Part shown: one piece after another, positions 14,705 through 23,446 of the stretch
How the letters are laid out: every line of letters starts with the position of its first letter
Numbering within the stretch: position 1 is the stretch's first letter
NCBI GenBank assembly: GCA_031257375.1
Contig: JAIROU010000314.1
Span: 1 to 32,658 of the forward strand
DNA length: 32,658 nucleotides
Source: Bifidobacteriaceae bacterium
Lineage (GTDB): Bacteria; Actinomycetota; Actinomycetes; Actinomycetales; WQXJ01
Direction: 5' to 3'
Translations under genes and position numbers: made by a program
The notes under the pieces: generated by a model
What the model was told of the DNA's origin: nothing
Databases searched by the model: none
What the model saw: only the letters and a program-made list of their open reading frames with translations

Positions 14705-17484
14705 GGCTCAATTATCCAGGGCGCAGCGGCGGCAGGCGGCGCCGGATCTCGCCGACGCGGGCCGTTCCACACCTTGGCCTCGCGCCCGAGCGGTGTCTTG
14801 ATGCTGTGGGTCCCCGGGGCCAGAGCCTCGGCGCTGGCGCTGGGCAACGCCAGGACCGCCTCGGTTCCAGGGGGGATGCTGGCCCGCACCCTCCACTCGG
14901 CGGCGGTGCGTTCCCAGGCGAACTCGATCAGACCGTGCCCGGTGACATGGGTGGTCTTGGCGCGGGTCACCCTTGCGTCATCCGGCGGGCTAAGGCACGC
15001 TTGACGCCAGCCGGGGGCGGTCCCCCGCAGGCCGCCCACAGCTTGCCGGATCCAACTCGACACGGAACCGAGGAAAAAGTGACTGCGGCTGCGGGCGTCC
15101 GCGTCGAAAGATTCCCACAGCGTTCCGTCGCCGGTCTTGGCCCAAGGAGCCCAGGACGGACGGGTCTGTTGCGTGGCGATGGTCAGGGCCAGGTCGAACC
15201 GGCCGCTCTCGCTCAAAGCCGGGAGCAGGTACTTGACACCGATGGAGCCGCAGTTGAGATGGCCTTGGGTGCGCTGTTCGACATCGGTCGCCAGCCCCGA
15301 GGCAACTCTTGCCCGCTCCTTTAGGGGAACCGTGCCGAACACCAGCGGTAGAGCGTTCATCACCTGCCGGTAGGGCGCGCCGGCGATGCGATAGGTTCCA
15401 CTCGCGTCGTCGAAGTAGCGTTTGTGGTAGGCGCCCATGACAGCCTGCCGGGCGCTGCGATAGCCCGCGGCAACCCCGTCTAGGCCCACGGCAGCGCACA
15501 TTTGGGCCAACCGGTCTGCCAGCAGCGTCAGCATCATGGTCGCAACGGGCGTGGGGCCTTCGAGCGCCCCACCGGGGGGAAGCCAATCCCCGTGGCTCAG
15601 GCGCGCCCATAGCCAACCAGTTTCACTGGCCAGCTCAAGGACGTGGTCGAGGTAGCGGCGCATCGGGTCCAGGTAGCGGCCGATGATGCCGGTGTCGCCG
15701 TGCTCAAAATAGAGGGCGTAAGGGATCAGGACCATCGAACCGCTCCAGGCCGGGTCCAACCAGCGGCCCCAGCCGGGAGTTGGCACGATCACGGGAACGG
15801 CGCCCACGGCGTCCTGGGCGTCCACGTAGTCGTCCAGCCATTTCGTTAACAGCGGCCGCAAATCGAGGCTGAGCAAGGCCGCCTCGGCCACCAGGTGCAC
15901 GTCCGTCCAACCGTTCTTCTCATACGTCGGGGTGTCGACAGGTAGGCCGTGGACGCAGTTCAACACCGTGGCGCAGGTCGCCGTATCGATCCACTGAAGA
16001 AGCGGTTGGTCACACTCGAAAGAACCTGCCCGCGCGATCTCAGCGACGTACGGGACTGCCCTGACCCCACTCACCGCCACATTTCCGGTGAGGGTCAACT
16101 CGGCGTGGCGAAAGCCCTTGTACGTGAACTCAGGGCGCCACGTCAGGTCTACCGGGCCGCGGACAACAACCTGGTCCACCTGAGCTTCCCCGCTGGCGTA
16201 GGCATTGTCGCAGACCGCGTGCCCTTCGGCATCGGCGGTCTCGCCGTACTTCACACGGACTTCGCCCGGACCGGCCCCGGTCACGCGGAACTCGACCACA
16301 CCTGTCAGCACCCGGCCAAAGTCGAAGACTGTGCTGTCGCCAACGAGCCGCGCTTTGACGGGCGGCACCGGTTCGCGGGGGATGTCCGGCGGCGCCGAGG
16401 CCAGGCAGAGGCGCCCCTGAGGGCCGGCCACTTCCAGGGCAGGTTCCCAAGATCCCTCAGGCCCGCCCACTTCCTGGACGACGCCGGTATACAGCATCTC
16501 GCTCGTGATGTCGCTCGCTCTTGTGAGCCACGAACCATCCGTCCCGATCACCGCTCCGCCTCGCTGGCCGCCAACCTCCAGGTGCGCCCAGACCATCGGT
16601 TCGGCCGTCCAAGGTGCCAAACTCCAACCCCAGACGTCAGACCCATGCGCGCCCCAGAATCCGCGCCCGGTTCGAGCGATTATCTCGTTTGAGCCCGCTC
16701 GAAGTAACTCGGCGACGTCGAAGACGGACACATCGACTCGCTTGTCGTATTGGGTTGGGGCTGGTTCAAGCGCTCCATCGCCGACCCGGTGGCCGTTTAT
16801 CCACCAGGTTGCGTACCCCAGCCCAGTGGCGTGAAGCCGCGCCGCCGCCGGCGCCTCGTCCAGATCGAACACCTTTGAGAACTCCGGGTTCGGCGCCGGG
16901 CGCACCTGTGCGCCTAGAGCCAGCACGCCGGTTTGCGCTTGGCCGTCGCGCAGGTACGGGCGGACAAGCGACAGCGGCGCGATTTCCGGATCGCAGGGCT
17001 CGGCTACCAAACCCCGACTCCAGCCGACTTCCTGGCGAGCGGTCAATTCGACGGCGAATCTGCCCGCGGCGAGCGGCGCGGGCAAGGCGAGGAGCACCGA
17101 GAAGCGCTGGAAGAAAGCATCGTCATCGACTGCCAACTCCGTCAAGACGCTGCCAGCGTGATCCAACAGGCGCACCCGGCACAGCGGCCGACCCGGCGCC
17201 GTCACCCGCGAGTCGGCGTTCAGGCCGCTGATGGCGTCCAGCCCGGCGCGCTGGAAAGGATCGCGCTCCGGTTTGAAGCGCAGGTCAATGTTGACCCCCG
17301 TGAGCTGGCCCTCGCAAACAAACGGCTGCGCCAAGGTTGTGCCAGCCGGCGCCCATGCCACCGCTCCGGAAGGCAACGCCACAAGCGGGCGGAACCGAGG
17401 CTGGACGGGACGGCTGATCCAGCGGGCAGACCCGGCCCGGGGGAGAGCTTGCAATTCTTGCGAGAAGTGATGGCTTGTCGTCAT
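14701..17484 (-). CDS. GH78-like alpha-L-rhamnosidase, cytoplasmic
   Basis: Encodes 927 residues, the usual size for bacterial alpha-L-rhamnosidases, which release terminal alpha-L-rhamnose. N-terminal beta-domains contain GYATWWINGHRVGDGALEP, YDKRVDVSVFDV and TGRGFWG, typical of the Bac_rhamnosid N domain. The (alpha/alpha)6 barrel follows with DTPTYEKNGWTD (517-528); E522 corresponds to the Glu of the DCPxRDERxGW motif of GH78. Later come DPAWSGSMVLIPY and SHGDWLPPGG. No signal peptide is present. Its ATG overlaps the TGA of the upstream gene by four bases (ATGA), and its TGA overlaps the ROK start, so this part is tightly coupled. The DCPxRDER motif is altered to DTPTYEKN, so specificity may differ from classical rhamnosidases. 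Confidence 0.83.
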   Translation of the reverse strand: MTTSHHFSQELQALPRAGSARWISRPVQPRFRPLVALPSGAVAWAPAGTTLAQPFVCEGQLTGVNIDLRFKPERDPFQRAGLDAISGLNADSRVTAPGRPLCRVRLLDHAGSVLTELAVDDDAFFQRFSVLLALPAPLAAGRFAVELTARQEVGWSRGLVAEPCDPEIAPLSLVRPYLRDGQAQTGVLALGAQVRPAPNPEFSKVFDLDEAPAAARLHATGLGYATWWINGHRVGDGALEPAPTQYDKRVDVSVFDVAELLRAGSNEIIARTGRGFWGAHGSDVWGWSLAPWTAEPMVWAHLEVGGQRGGAVIGTDGSWLTRASDITSEMLYTGVVQEVGGPEGSWEPALEVAGPQGRLCLASAPPDIPREPVPPVKARLVGDSTVFDFGRVLTGVVEFRVTGAGPGEVRVKYGETADAEGHAVCDNAYASGEAQVDQVVVRGPVDLTWRPEFTYKGFRHAELTLTGNVAVSGVRAVPYVAEIARAGSFECDQPLLQWIDTATCATVLNCVHGLPVDTPTYEKNGWTDVHLVAEAALLSLDLRPLLTKWLDDYVDAQDAVGAVPVIVPTPGWGRWLDPAWSGSMVLIPYALYFEHGDTGIIGRYLDPMRRYLDHVLELASETGWLWARLSHGDWLPPGGALEGPTPVATMMLTLLADRLAQMCAAVGLDGVAAGYRSARQAVMGAYHKRYFDDASGTYRIAGAPYRQVMNALPLVFGTVPLKERARVASGLATDVEQRTQGHLNCGSIGVKYLLPALSESGRFDLALTIATQQTRPSWAPWAKTGDGTLWESFDADARSRSHFFLGSVSSWIRQAVGGLRGTAPGWRQACLSPPDDARVTRAKTTHVTGHGLIEFAWERTAAEWRVRASIPPGTEAVLALPSASAEALAPGTHSIKTPLGREAKVWNGPRRRDPAPPAAAAPWIIEP

Positions 17485-20114
17485 CGAACACTCCCTGATT
17501 TCAAGCGAGACTCAATTGTTCGGCCCGGAGCAAGGTCAAAGCCGACCGCTCGAATGTTTCGCAGTGTGCCCCATTTGGTCGACGCTTTGCCGACCTGTTC
17601 GCCGTCGAAGGTCGGATCAAGCTCAAACAGGCCGGCTAGCACCGCTTCCGCAGAGGCGATGGCACAGGCTGAATCGCGGTTGGATGAGCTGCGCTCGGCG
17701 GCGCGGAAATGCCCCTCGCGAATGGTTTCCTGGCCCTGGCCCCACAGCTGGCCCGAGCGCGCCCGGTGGATGCGGCCCAGGAAACTCGCGGCCCGATCAG
17801 CCTGTCCCAGCTTGCACAAACCCAACGCCGTGCGCGCCGGCCAGGCCCCGAACGCGCCGGCGGCGCCGTGGTCGGGCCGGTCTGCCAGCGGCGCTATCGG
17901 ATCGTTCGGATCCAACGCCCGCATCCAGTCGCCATCGAGCAGGCTGGTGGCAATGAACTCGACCATCTGCGCTGCAATGGCGGGCGGAAGGTCGCCTGAC
18001 AGGAATTCTGCGATCAGCGCGAAATCGAGGCAGTGACCTATGGTGTCAATGCCGGTCGGCGTGTAGATGGACCAACGGCCAGCGCCCGCATAACCGCCTA
18101 TCACGGCCTTGGCCAAGGTGTCGCCTTCGCTTCGCGCGAGAGCCCCCTCCACGTCATCGCCGCGCCTGGCCAACAATGACGAGAGCGCTCGCAGCATGTG
18201 CGCGTAGGCGGCGTTGAAGGCCATGACCACATGGCGGTAGTTCGGGACGCACTCCAACAGCTCCCACGAATCACCGCCGAAATCAGCTAACACGCCCCCG
18301 GCGTATGGCGCGCGGATAGAAGCCGGACGCCAGGCCATGTCGGCCAAGTGCTCCAGCACGGTCTTGCCCGAGGCGACCTCGTCGAGCAGCGCGTAATCGC
18401 CGGTGATGCCGACGTAGCGTTCAACCGAGCAGAAGAGCGCGTAGTCGTTGGCCGCATAGTGGTTCCCGATGGTGACCAAGTTGCGGGTGTCGAAAGAGTG
18501 AGAGTGCCGGTAATCGCCCGAGAGAGCGGCCAGGAGCCAGCGGCGGGTGGCGTCTGGCTCCAGCAGCGTCACGACACGCGAGAACTCGACCTGTTCCCAA
18601 TAGAAGGTGACGGTGGGCCCCAAGCGCGGTCCGCCTGTGAGAAAAACCGGCCCCAGCTCGCTCACACCGGTGTTGCGCATATAGACAGCCAACAAGCAAG
18701 CCAGATAGTAGGTCTGCTCCAGGCCCTCGTCCTGCGTCACCAAAGTCGGCAGGTAACCGGAATGATCCGGGTTCCCGGGAATGAAGGCGTTCGCCCACAG
18801 GCACTGCCAGCGGGTCCTGGTCGCCGCCAGCCGTTCGCCGAAACCGGCACTGGCTTGCCGCGCGCGCTTCAGCACGTCGCTGGCGGCTACCCCGATTTCG
18901 AGGGATATTCCAACCCTGAACGCCTCTCCCGGCGCGAGCGTTAGTTTCCAGCCTGCGCGGCCCCGCTGCCCCTCGGTGGTGAGCGAGTCTGGCTCAACCG
19001 TGGCAGTAAACGCCGAACAGGCGTCAGTCGCGGCGTCTTCAACCAGCACAGTCGTCCTGGAGACCACTCTTGCCGACCAGCGCTGCGACCCCCACCACGG
19101 TTGAGTTCCGCCGACGCGCTCCCCGTCGACAAGAACAGCGACCGCGTCAGGTTCCCGCAGGGCTCCGAGTTCGTACCATACGCCGGCCTCCAGGCGCCGT
19201 CCGGTGCGGATGCGCTCGCCGCCGACATCAACGACCAAAGCGCCGTCTTCGACCAGGAACTGGAGCGAGCCGGGATGGTTCCCGTGGGTCAGGATCGCGC
19301 CGTCCGCAAGGCCGTCCAGCCGCACCCGGACACTGATAGCCATGCCGACCTTCCAGCCGGACGCCCCTAGCTTGACCTTGCACTCGCCACCAGTCAACAC
19401 CCATGGCCCGACGATCCGTTCTTCGCCCTCGACCCAGGCGACTTCACCGTGCACGCTGTGCGGGCGCGGCCAGTCCCAATCGGGGGCGGTGTGGTCTGGC
19501 AGGGCCGATTCGATGAGCATCGGGGAATCATCCTCGTCGCGCTGGATGCCGGGGATGGGCGGATGTCCCAGACGCAGCACGCGCGACTCGTCCGGCGGTA
19601 GCTGTGCTTGTCGGGGTTCGGCGGACAACACGTCTTGGCGGATGCGCTCGGTGGCGAAAAAGTCATGGCCTTCGCCGTGGTTCCAAGGCGTGTTGTAGAG
19701 CCAACCCCAACCAGTCGCATGGCGGGCGATCGGGGCGAGCAGCTCAAACTCCAGGTCGCACGCGCGGGGAAGGCCACTCTCATTGCGCACTTCGACCTGC
19801 CACAGAGCCGCCGCCTGCTCAAAAGGCAGGCAAGTGTCCGTCTCAATCACCAATCCGCCGTTTGAAGACCGCCGCTGGACTCCCCACGGCCGCCAACGAA
19901 GCTCCTGCGCCGGCGGGGCCGCGCCGTCTATCCGAAGCACCCCTGTCCGGTAGCCGCCCGAGTACGGCGGGATGGCGAGCCAGGAGATAGAGGCCAGGTC
20001 AGCGTTCGCGTGAGCCTGCCCCCATTGGTTGCGCAGCGACGGCAGATGCGCCCAATCGGCGGCCGGCATCCATGCGCCGCTCAGTGCGTCAAGAGAAGGG
20101 ACGTGTTCAGGCAT
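17481..20114 (-). CDS. Large six-hairpin glycosidase-like protein of no recognised family
   Basis: Encodes 877 residues, no signal peptide or membrane helix. The N-terminal ~240 residues look like a beta-sandwich supersandwich domain. Residues ~245-345 resemble a LamG/concanavalin-type insertion (ILTHGNHPGSLQFLVEDG, GVWYELGAL). The C-terminal ~450 residues look like an (alpha/alpha)6 barrel: FDTRNLVTIGNHYAANDYALF (about 540-560), GGVLADFGGDSWELLECVPNY, YTPTGIDTIGHCLDFALIAE, GAFGAWPARTAL. This recalls trehalase/GH63/GH78-type clan folds, but I recognise no diagnostic family motif. Acidic residues in DFGGDSWELLE are candidate catalytic groups. It is the fourth gene of the importer operon, 47 bp after the permease, with a weak Shine-Dalgarno and ATGA overlap with the rhamnosidase. 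Role inferred as cytoplasmic hydrolysis of imported oligosaccharide. Confidence 0.72.
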   Translation of the reverse strand: MPEHVPSLDALSGAWMPAADWAHLPSLRNQWGQAHANADLASISWLAIPPYSGGYRTGVLRIDGAAPPAQELRWRPWGVQRRSSNGGLVIETDTCLPFEQAAALWQVEVRNESGLPRACDLEFELLAPIARHATGWGWLYNTPWNHGEGHDFFATERIRQDVLSAEPRQAQLPPDESRVLRLGHPPIPGIQRDEDDSPMLIESALPDHTAPDWDWPRPHSVHGEVAWVEGEERIVGPWVLTGGECKVKLGASGWKVGMAISVRVRLDGLADGAILTHGNHPGSLQFLVEDGALVVDVGGERIRTGRRLEAGVWYELGALREPDAVAVLVDGERVGGTQPWWGSQRWSARVVSRTTVLVEDAATDACSAFTATVEPDSLTTEGQRGRAGWKLTLAPGEAFRVGISLEIGVAASDVLKRARQASAGFGERLAATRTRWQCLWANAFIPGNPDHSGYLPTLVTQDEGLEQTYYLACLLAVYMRNTGVSELGPVFLTGGPRLGPTVTFYWEQVEFSRVVTLLEPDATRRWLLAALSGDYRHSHSFDTRNLVTIGNHYAANDYALFCSVERYVGITGDYALLDEVASGKTVLEHLADMAWRPASIRAPYAGGVLADFGGDSWELLECVPNYRHVVMAFNAAYAHMLRALSSLLARRGDDVEGALARSEGDTLAKAVIGGYAGAGRWSIYTPTGIDTIGHCLDFALIAEFLSGDLPPAIAAQMVEFIATSLLDGDWMRALDPNDPIAPLADRPDHGAAGAFGAWPARTALGLCKLGQADRAASFLGRIHRARSGQLWGQGQETIREGHFRAAERSSSNRDSACAIASAEAVLAGLFELDPTFDGEQVGKASTKWGTLRNIRAVGFDLAPGRTIESRLKSGSVR

Positions 20115-20161
20115 GGCGATTGGATCTTTCAGTCAAAGAGACGGATGGGCGGCGATTCGCC

Positions 20162-21004
20162 CTATCCCTTGGCCGCTCCCGACGTCAGCCCGGCGACAAA
20201 CTCGCGTTGGCAGAACAGGTAGGCGATGAGCGGGATGAGCGCGGCAATCAGCGTGATGGCGTACACCTGCCCGTAATCCGTTGAGACAGCGCTGGCCCCC
20301 AATGACAAGTACATGGCCACTGTGATTGTTTGCCCCTGCGTCGGTCCCAGGATGATGAGCGGTCCCAGGAAATCGTTCCAAGTCCACAGGCCGACGAAGA
20401 TCGCCACCGTGATGGTGGCCGGGCGCATCAGCGGCATCACAATTGACCACCAAACCCGTAGATCCCCGGCGCCGTCGACGCGCGCGGAATCCAATATCTC
20501 TTTCGGAACCGTGTGGAGGAAACCCACATAGACGAACACCGCGAAAGCGAAATACCCCCCAGAGATGCCTACCAACACCAGGCCGGGGTAGGTGTTCATC
20601 AGACCCATGGCCTTCAGGACTTGCACCGTCGGTTGCAACCCCACCTGCGGCGGGATCATCAGTCCAAGTGCGAAGATCCCAGTCAAGATGCCTTTGACCC
20701 GAGCCGATCTCTCGAACAACCACAGGCTGGTGGCCGAGGAAAGCGGGATCAACAGCGCGACTGTCGCCGATGTGATCACGACCGAGTTGACCAGACCAGT
20801 CTGGATCAGGTGATCGGGCCGGGAGAGCGCAGTGATTACGTTGCTGAAGGTGAATGGGTTCGGCAACCCCAGAGGGTCGGACTTGATCTGCGCGTTGGCC
20901 TTGAACGCGTTCACAACGGCCAGATAGATCGGGAAACAAAACACGGCCGTGACAACCCAGCCGCCGGCCAGGCGTCCTGAGCGGGATGCGAGCTTTGCGT
21001 TCAC
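20162..21004 (-). CDS. Carbohydrate ABC transporter permease, CUT1 MalG type
   Basis: Encodes 280 residues with about six membrane helices. The cytoplasmic EAA loop is clear (VPKEILDSARVDGAGDLRVWWSIVMPLMRP), the segment that contacts the ATPase. FKANAQIKSDPLGLPNPFTFSNV near the N-terminus is typical of MalG-type partners. The GTG start at 21004 overlaps the TGA of the first permease gene (GTGA), indicating coupled translation. With the binding protein and other permease it forms an importer for oligosaccharides. No ATPase gene is near, so a shared MsiK/UgpC-type ATPase from elsewhere is expected. Confidence 0.93.
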   Translation of the reverse strand: MNAKLASRSGRLAGGWVVTAVFCFPIYLAVVNAFKANAQIKSDPLGLPNPFTFSNVITALSRPDHLIQTGLVNSVVITSATVALLIPLSSATSLWLFERSARVKGILTGIFALGLMIPPQVGLQPTVQVLKAMGLMNTYPGLVLVGISGGYFAFAVFVYVGFLHTVPKEILDSARVDGAGDLRVWWSIVMPLMRPATITVAIFVGLWTWNDFLGPLIILGPTQGQTITVAMYLSLGASAVSTDYGQVYAITLIAALIPLIAYLFCQREFVAGLTSGAAKG

Positions 21005-21894
21005 AGGTTGGTCTCCCTCTTGCGCAGGATGCGGGTGGCAATGGCGGACACCGCGGCCGTCAGGACCAGTAGCAGGATGCCCAGCGCGGCGCCATAACCT
21101 GTGTGGCCGTTGCCAAACGCCACGGCGATGACGTAATAGGCCAGCGAGTTGGTCGAATTGGCCGGTCCGCCTGACGTCAGCACCGCCAGGATGTCATAGA
21201 GTTTCAACGCGCCTATCAGCCCCAGCACCACGCAGGTGGTGGTGGCGGGAGCGAGCATGGGCCAGGTCACGTTGAAGAACCGCTTGATGGGGCCGGCCCC
21301 ATCCACCCGGGCGGCGTCCATGAGTTCGGGGGGCACAGACTGCAACCCGGCCATGTAGACGACAGTGCAGAAAGCCGTCGAAGCCCAGGCGACTGTGACG
21401 CAGACGCAGAATGTCGCCATCTCCCGCGTGCCCAGCCAGTTGATCGGCGCGTCCAGCCAGCCGTATTTCAAAGCGCTGGAGTTGATAAGGCCGTTCTGGT
21501 TGAACATCATGCGCCACATGAAGGCGACCACCACACCGGAGAGCACCTGGGGGATGAAGGCCAAGGTCCGCATCACTTTGTAGTTCTTGGCCTGGTTGTT
21601 GAGCATCATGGCGAACAGCACGCCCCCGACGTTCGAAACCAGCGTCACCAGAATCGTCACGATCAGCGTGAACGCGAAGGTCCGCCCGAGCCGCGGGTCG
21701 GAGAACATCCTGGTGTAGTTCTCCAGGCCGACGAAACTCATCGTCTGCCGGTTGGTCCTCGCATCGGTCAAGCTCAGCGTGGCGGAAGCGAACACCGGAT
21801 AGATGACCCACAGGGTGTACAGACCCAGGCTGATGAAGGCGATGGGCGCCAGCCCACCGAGCGCCTTGCGTCGTTTTCTTGGACGGCTAGCCAT
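21001..21894 (-). CDS. Carbohydrate ABC transporter permease, CUT1 MalF type
   Basis: Encodes 297 residues from the ATG at 21894. The start is chosen because MASRPRKRRKALGG followed by a membrane helix is the normal N-terminus; the frame is open upstream to 22086, but that part lacks similarity and overlaps the end of the binding-protein gene. The Shine-Dalgarno is weak. There are six predicted helices and the EAA loop VPPELMDAARVDGAGPIKRF. SFVGLENYTRMFSDP before the second helix is typical of MalF/UgpA-type permeases. It lies 152 bp after the binding-protein gene, behind a strong hairpin, and overlaps the second permease by four bases. Confidence 0.92.
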   Translation of the reverse strand: MASRPRKRRKALGGLAPIAFISLGLYTLWVIYPVFASATLSLTDARTNRQTMSFVGLENYTRMFSDPRLGRTFAFTLIVTILVTLVSNVGGVLFAMMLNNQAKNYKVMRTLAFIPQVLSGVVVAFMWRMMFNQNGLINSSALKYGWLDAPINWLGTREMATFCVCVTVAWASTAFCTVVYMAGLQSVPPELMDAARVDGAGPIKRFFNVTWPMLAPATTTCVVLGLIGALKLYDILAVLTSGGPANSTNSLAYYVIAVAFGNGHTGYGAALGILLLVLTAAVSAIATRILRKRETNL

Positions 21895-21994
21895 CCCGGA
21901 CGTCGGCGGCGGGCTAGCCGCGCGGAGCAGCCGCGCCCGGCCGAGGATGCCGTCCCCATTCAGATGGAACTGCCGTGTTGGCCTACCGCTGGGA

Positions 21995-22026
21995 AGCGAT
22001 GGGGCCGGCCTTGCGGCCCCATCGCT
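21995..22026 (-). other. 13-bp perfect hairpin between binding-protein and permease genes
   Basis: AGCGATGGGGCCG (21995-22007) and CGGCCCCATCGCT (22014-22026) pair perfectly around a six-base loop. It lies 20 bp after the binding-protein stop. No U-tract follows. Such hairpins often protect the binding-protein mRNA and lower permease expression, as in the malE-malF gap of enterics; here that role is inference. Confidence 0.7.
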
Positions 22027-22046
22027 CTCCCCCGTCAAACTACGCA

Positions 22047-23342
22047 CTATTGCGCCGCAGCCCACTGCGCATCGAGGTCTGCGCACAGGGCGGCCGCGTC
22101 CGAGTTGGTGAAGACGGCCTGAGCCATTCCCATGAAGCCATCAGCCACAGTGGAGGGAATCGCGTTCTTGCCGCCGGTCCACCTGAAGGATGGAACTGAC
22201 GTGGCGGCGTCGCCCGTCGCCAACTCATAGCCCTCCATATACAGCGGGGTGACGTCGACGCCAAGATCCGCCAACGATGCGTTCTTCAACAAAATGAAGG
22301 CCGCGTCGTTCTCGATCAGCGGCTTGTACGATTCCTGGTTCGTCGCCCAAGCTTTGGCCCACTCCATCGCGACCTCGGCATTCGGCGACTCCTTGTTGAC
22401 TGCGAACGTGCCACCGGCCACCGTCGGCAGGTAGGCGGTCCCGTTGTCGCTGGGCCAAAGGAAAACGCCGATGTTCTCGGCTTGCTCGTCAGTCAGGTAG
22501 CCCTTGCCGATGAACCAGGAACCCATCGGGTACATGCCGGACTTTCCGTCGAGGAAGTTCTGGTTCGCCGCCGAATAGTCGGCCGAGAGCGCCGCCGGGT
22601 CATAGGCGCCGGCCTCGACCAGATCGATCATCTTCTGGACGGCGCCGACGAAGTCGGCGTCAGAGAATTTGGCTTCGCCCGCCTTGAGCTTCTGGATCCA
22701 CTCGGGGTCCTTCCCCAACACGTCCGTGGTGACGGCGCCGACCATTCCTATGTCAGCAGCCCAGCCTTCCCCGCCGGCCATCTCAATCGGGGTGACTCCC
22801 GCAGCGCGCAGCTTGGCGACAACGTCGAGGAATTCGGACCAGGTCTTTGGCACGGAGATGCCGTTGTCGGCGAAGATCGTCTTGTTGTAGAACACCAGCG
22901 GCACGATTTGCGTACCCGTGGACGGCGTGTAGACGTTGCCGTCGCTGTACACGCCAGATTCCCAGAAGAGGAAATTCTCCTCCAGCCAGGCCTCGTCATA
23001 GGGCATGAGCGTGTCGTGAAGATCGTCGACATTGACCTGGCCCAGCACGTCCGGCAGTTGGCCAGAAGCGCGCAACTGCCCCGGATACTCGTCCCCAATG
23101 GAGACGATCTTCTTGACCGTGACGCCGGGGACCTTAGCCGAAGCGGCCGCGATCGAGGCGTCCCAGAACTCGGCGGTGTTGGCCTCGGACTCCGTCACCA
23201 ATACCGTGATTTCGACTGGCTCGCTGGAGCGGGACTCGTCCTGCGACCCGGGCACGTTTGAGTCTGAATCGTTGGAGCATCCCGCAGCGAGCAGAAAAGC
23301 CACCGCGAGACCAGCTACCAGAACATTTGTAGGTCGTTTCAT
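22047..23342 (-). CDS. Extracellular sugar-binding lipoprotein of a CUT1 ABC importer
   Basis: Encodes 431 residues. The N-terminus is a lipoprotein signal peptide with lipobox LAAGC, so Cys22 would be lipidated and hold the protein on the outer face of the membrane. The mature part follows the family 1 solute-binding fold (SBP_bac_1): VEITVLVTESEANTAEFWD, LPDVLGQVNVDDL, PLVFYNKTIFADNGISVPKTWSEF, SGMYPMGSWFIG and TVAGGTFAVNKESPN. AGGAGGAAG sits eight bases before the ATG at 23342. It is first in the operon; downstream genes suggest oligosaccharides with galactose, rhamnose or related residues as ligand, which the sequence alone cannot settle. Confidence 0.93.
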   Translation of the reverse strand: MKRPTNVLVAGLAVAFLLAAGCSNDSDSNVPGSQDESRSSEPVEITVLVTESEANTAEFWDASIAAASAKVPGVTVKKIVSIGDEYPGQLRASGQLPDVLGQVNVDDLHDTLMPYDEAWLEENFLFWESGVYSDGNVYTPSTGTQIVPLVFYNKTIFADNGISVPKTWSEFLDVVAKLRAAGVTPIEMAGGEGWAADIGMVGAVTTDVLGKDPEWIQKLKAGEAKFSDADFVGAVQKMIDLVEAGAYDPAALSADYSAANQNFLDGKSGMYPMGSWFIGKGYLTDEQAENIGVFLWPSDNGTAYLPTVAGGTFAVNKESPNAEVAMEWAKAWATNQESYKPLIENDAAFILLKNASLADLGVDVTPLYMEGYELATGDAATSVPSFRWTGGKNAIPSTVADGFMGMAQAVFTNSDAAALCADLDAQWAAAQ

Positions 23343-23356
23343 TCCTTTTCTTCCTC

Positions 23357-23446
23357 CTAGATTACTGTAGTCGAGCGCCTAGCCGCCGCACTGCCACTTC
23401 TTCGCGATCGCGCTCTCAGACGGGAATCGGGGTACCCACTCCTCAC
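23357..23446 (-). CDS. Possible 29-residue leader ORF of the importer operon
   Basis: GTG 23446-23444 is preceded by AAGGAGGG and opens 29 codons ending at TAG 23359-23357. The stop lies directly against the Shine-Dalgarno of the binding-protein gene (TAGGAGGAAG). The predicted peptide is Arg/Ser-rich with no known motif. Its Shine-Dalgarno and start align with those of the GH2 gene and its dead paralogue, so it may be either a working leader peptide or the remains of a coding sequence left when a leader was copied here. No experimental or homology evidence is available. Confidence 0.35.
   Translation of the reverse strand: MRSGYPDSRLRARSRRSGSAAARRSTTVI

Noticed and set aside
21895-22086. 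Longer first permease starting at 22086
   Set aside because: The extra 64 residues overlap the binding-protein gene and the hairpin and do not resemble a permease N-terminus.
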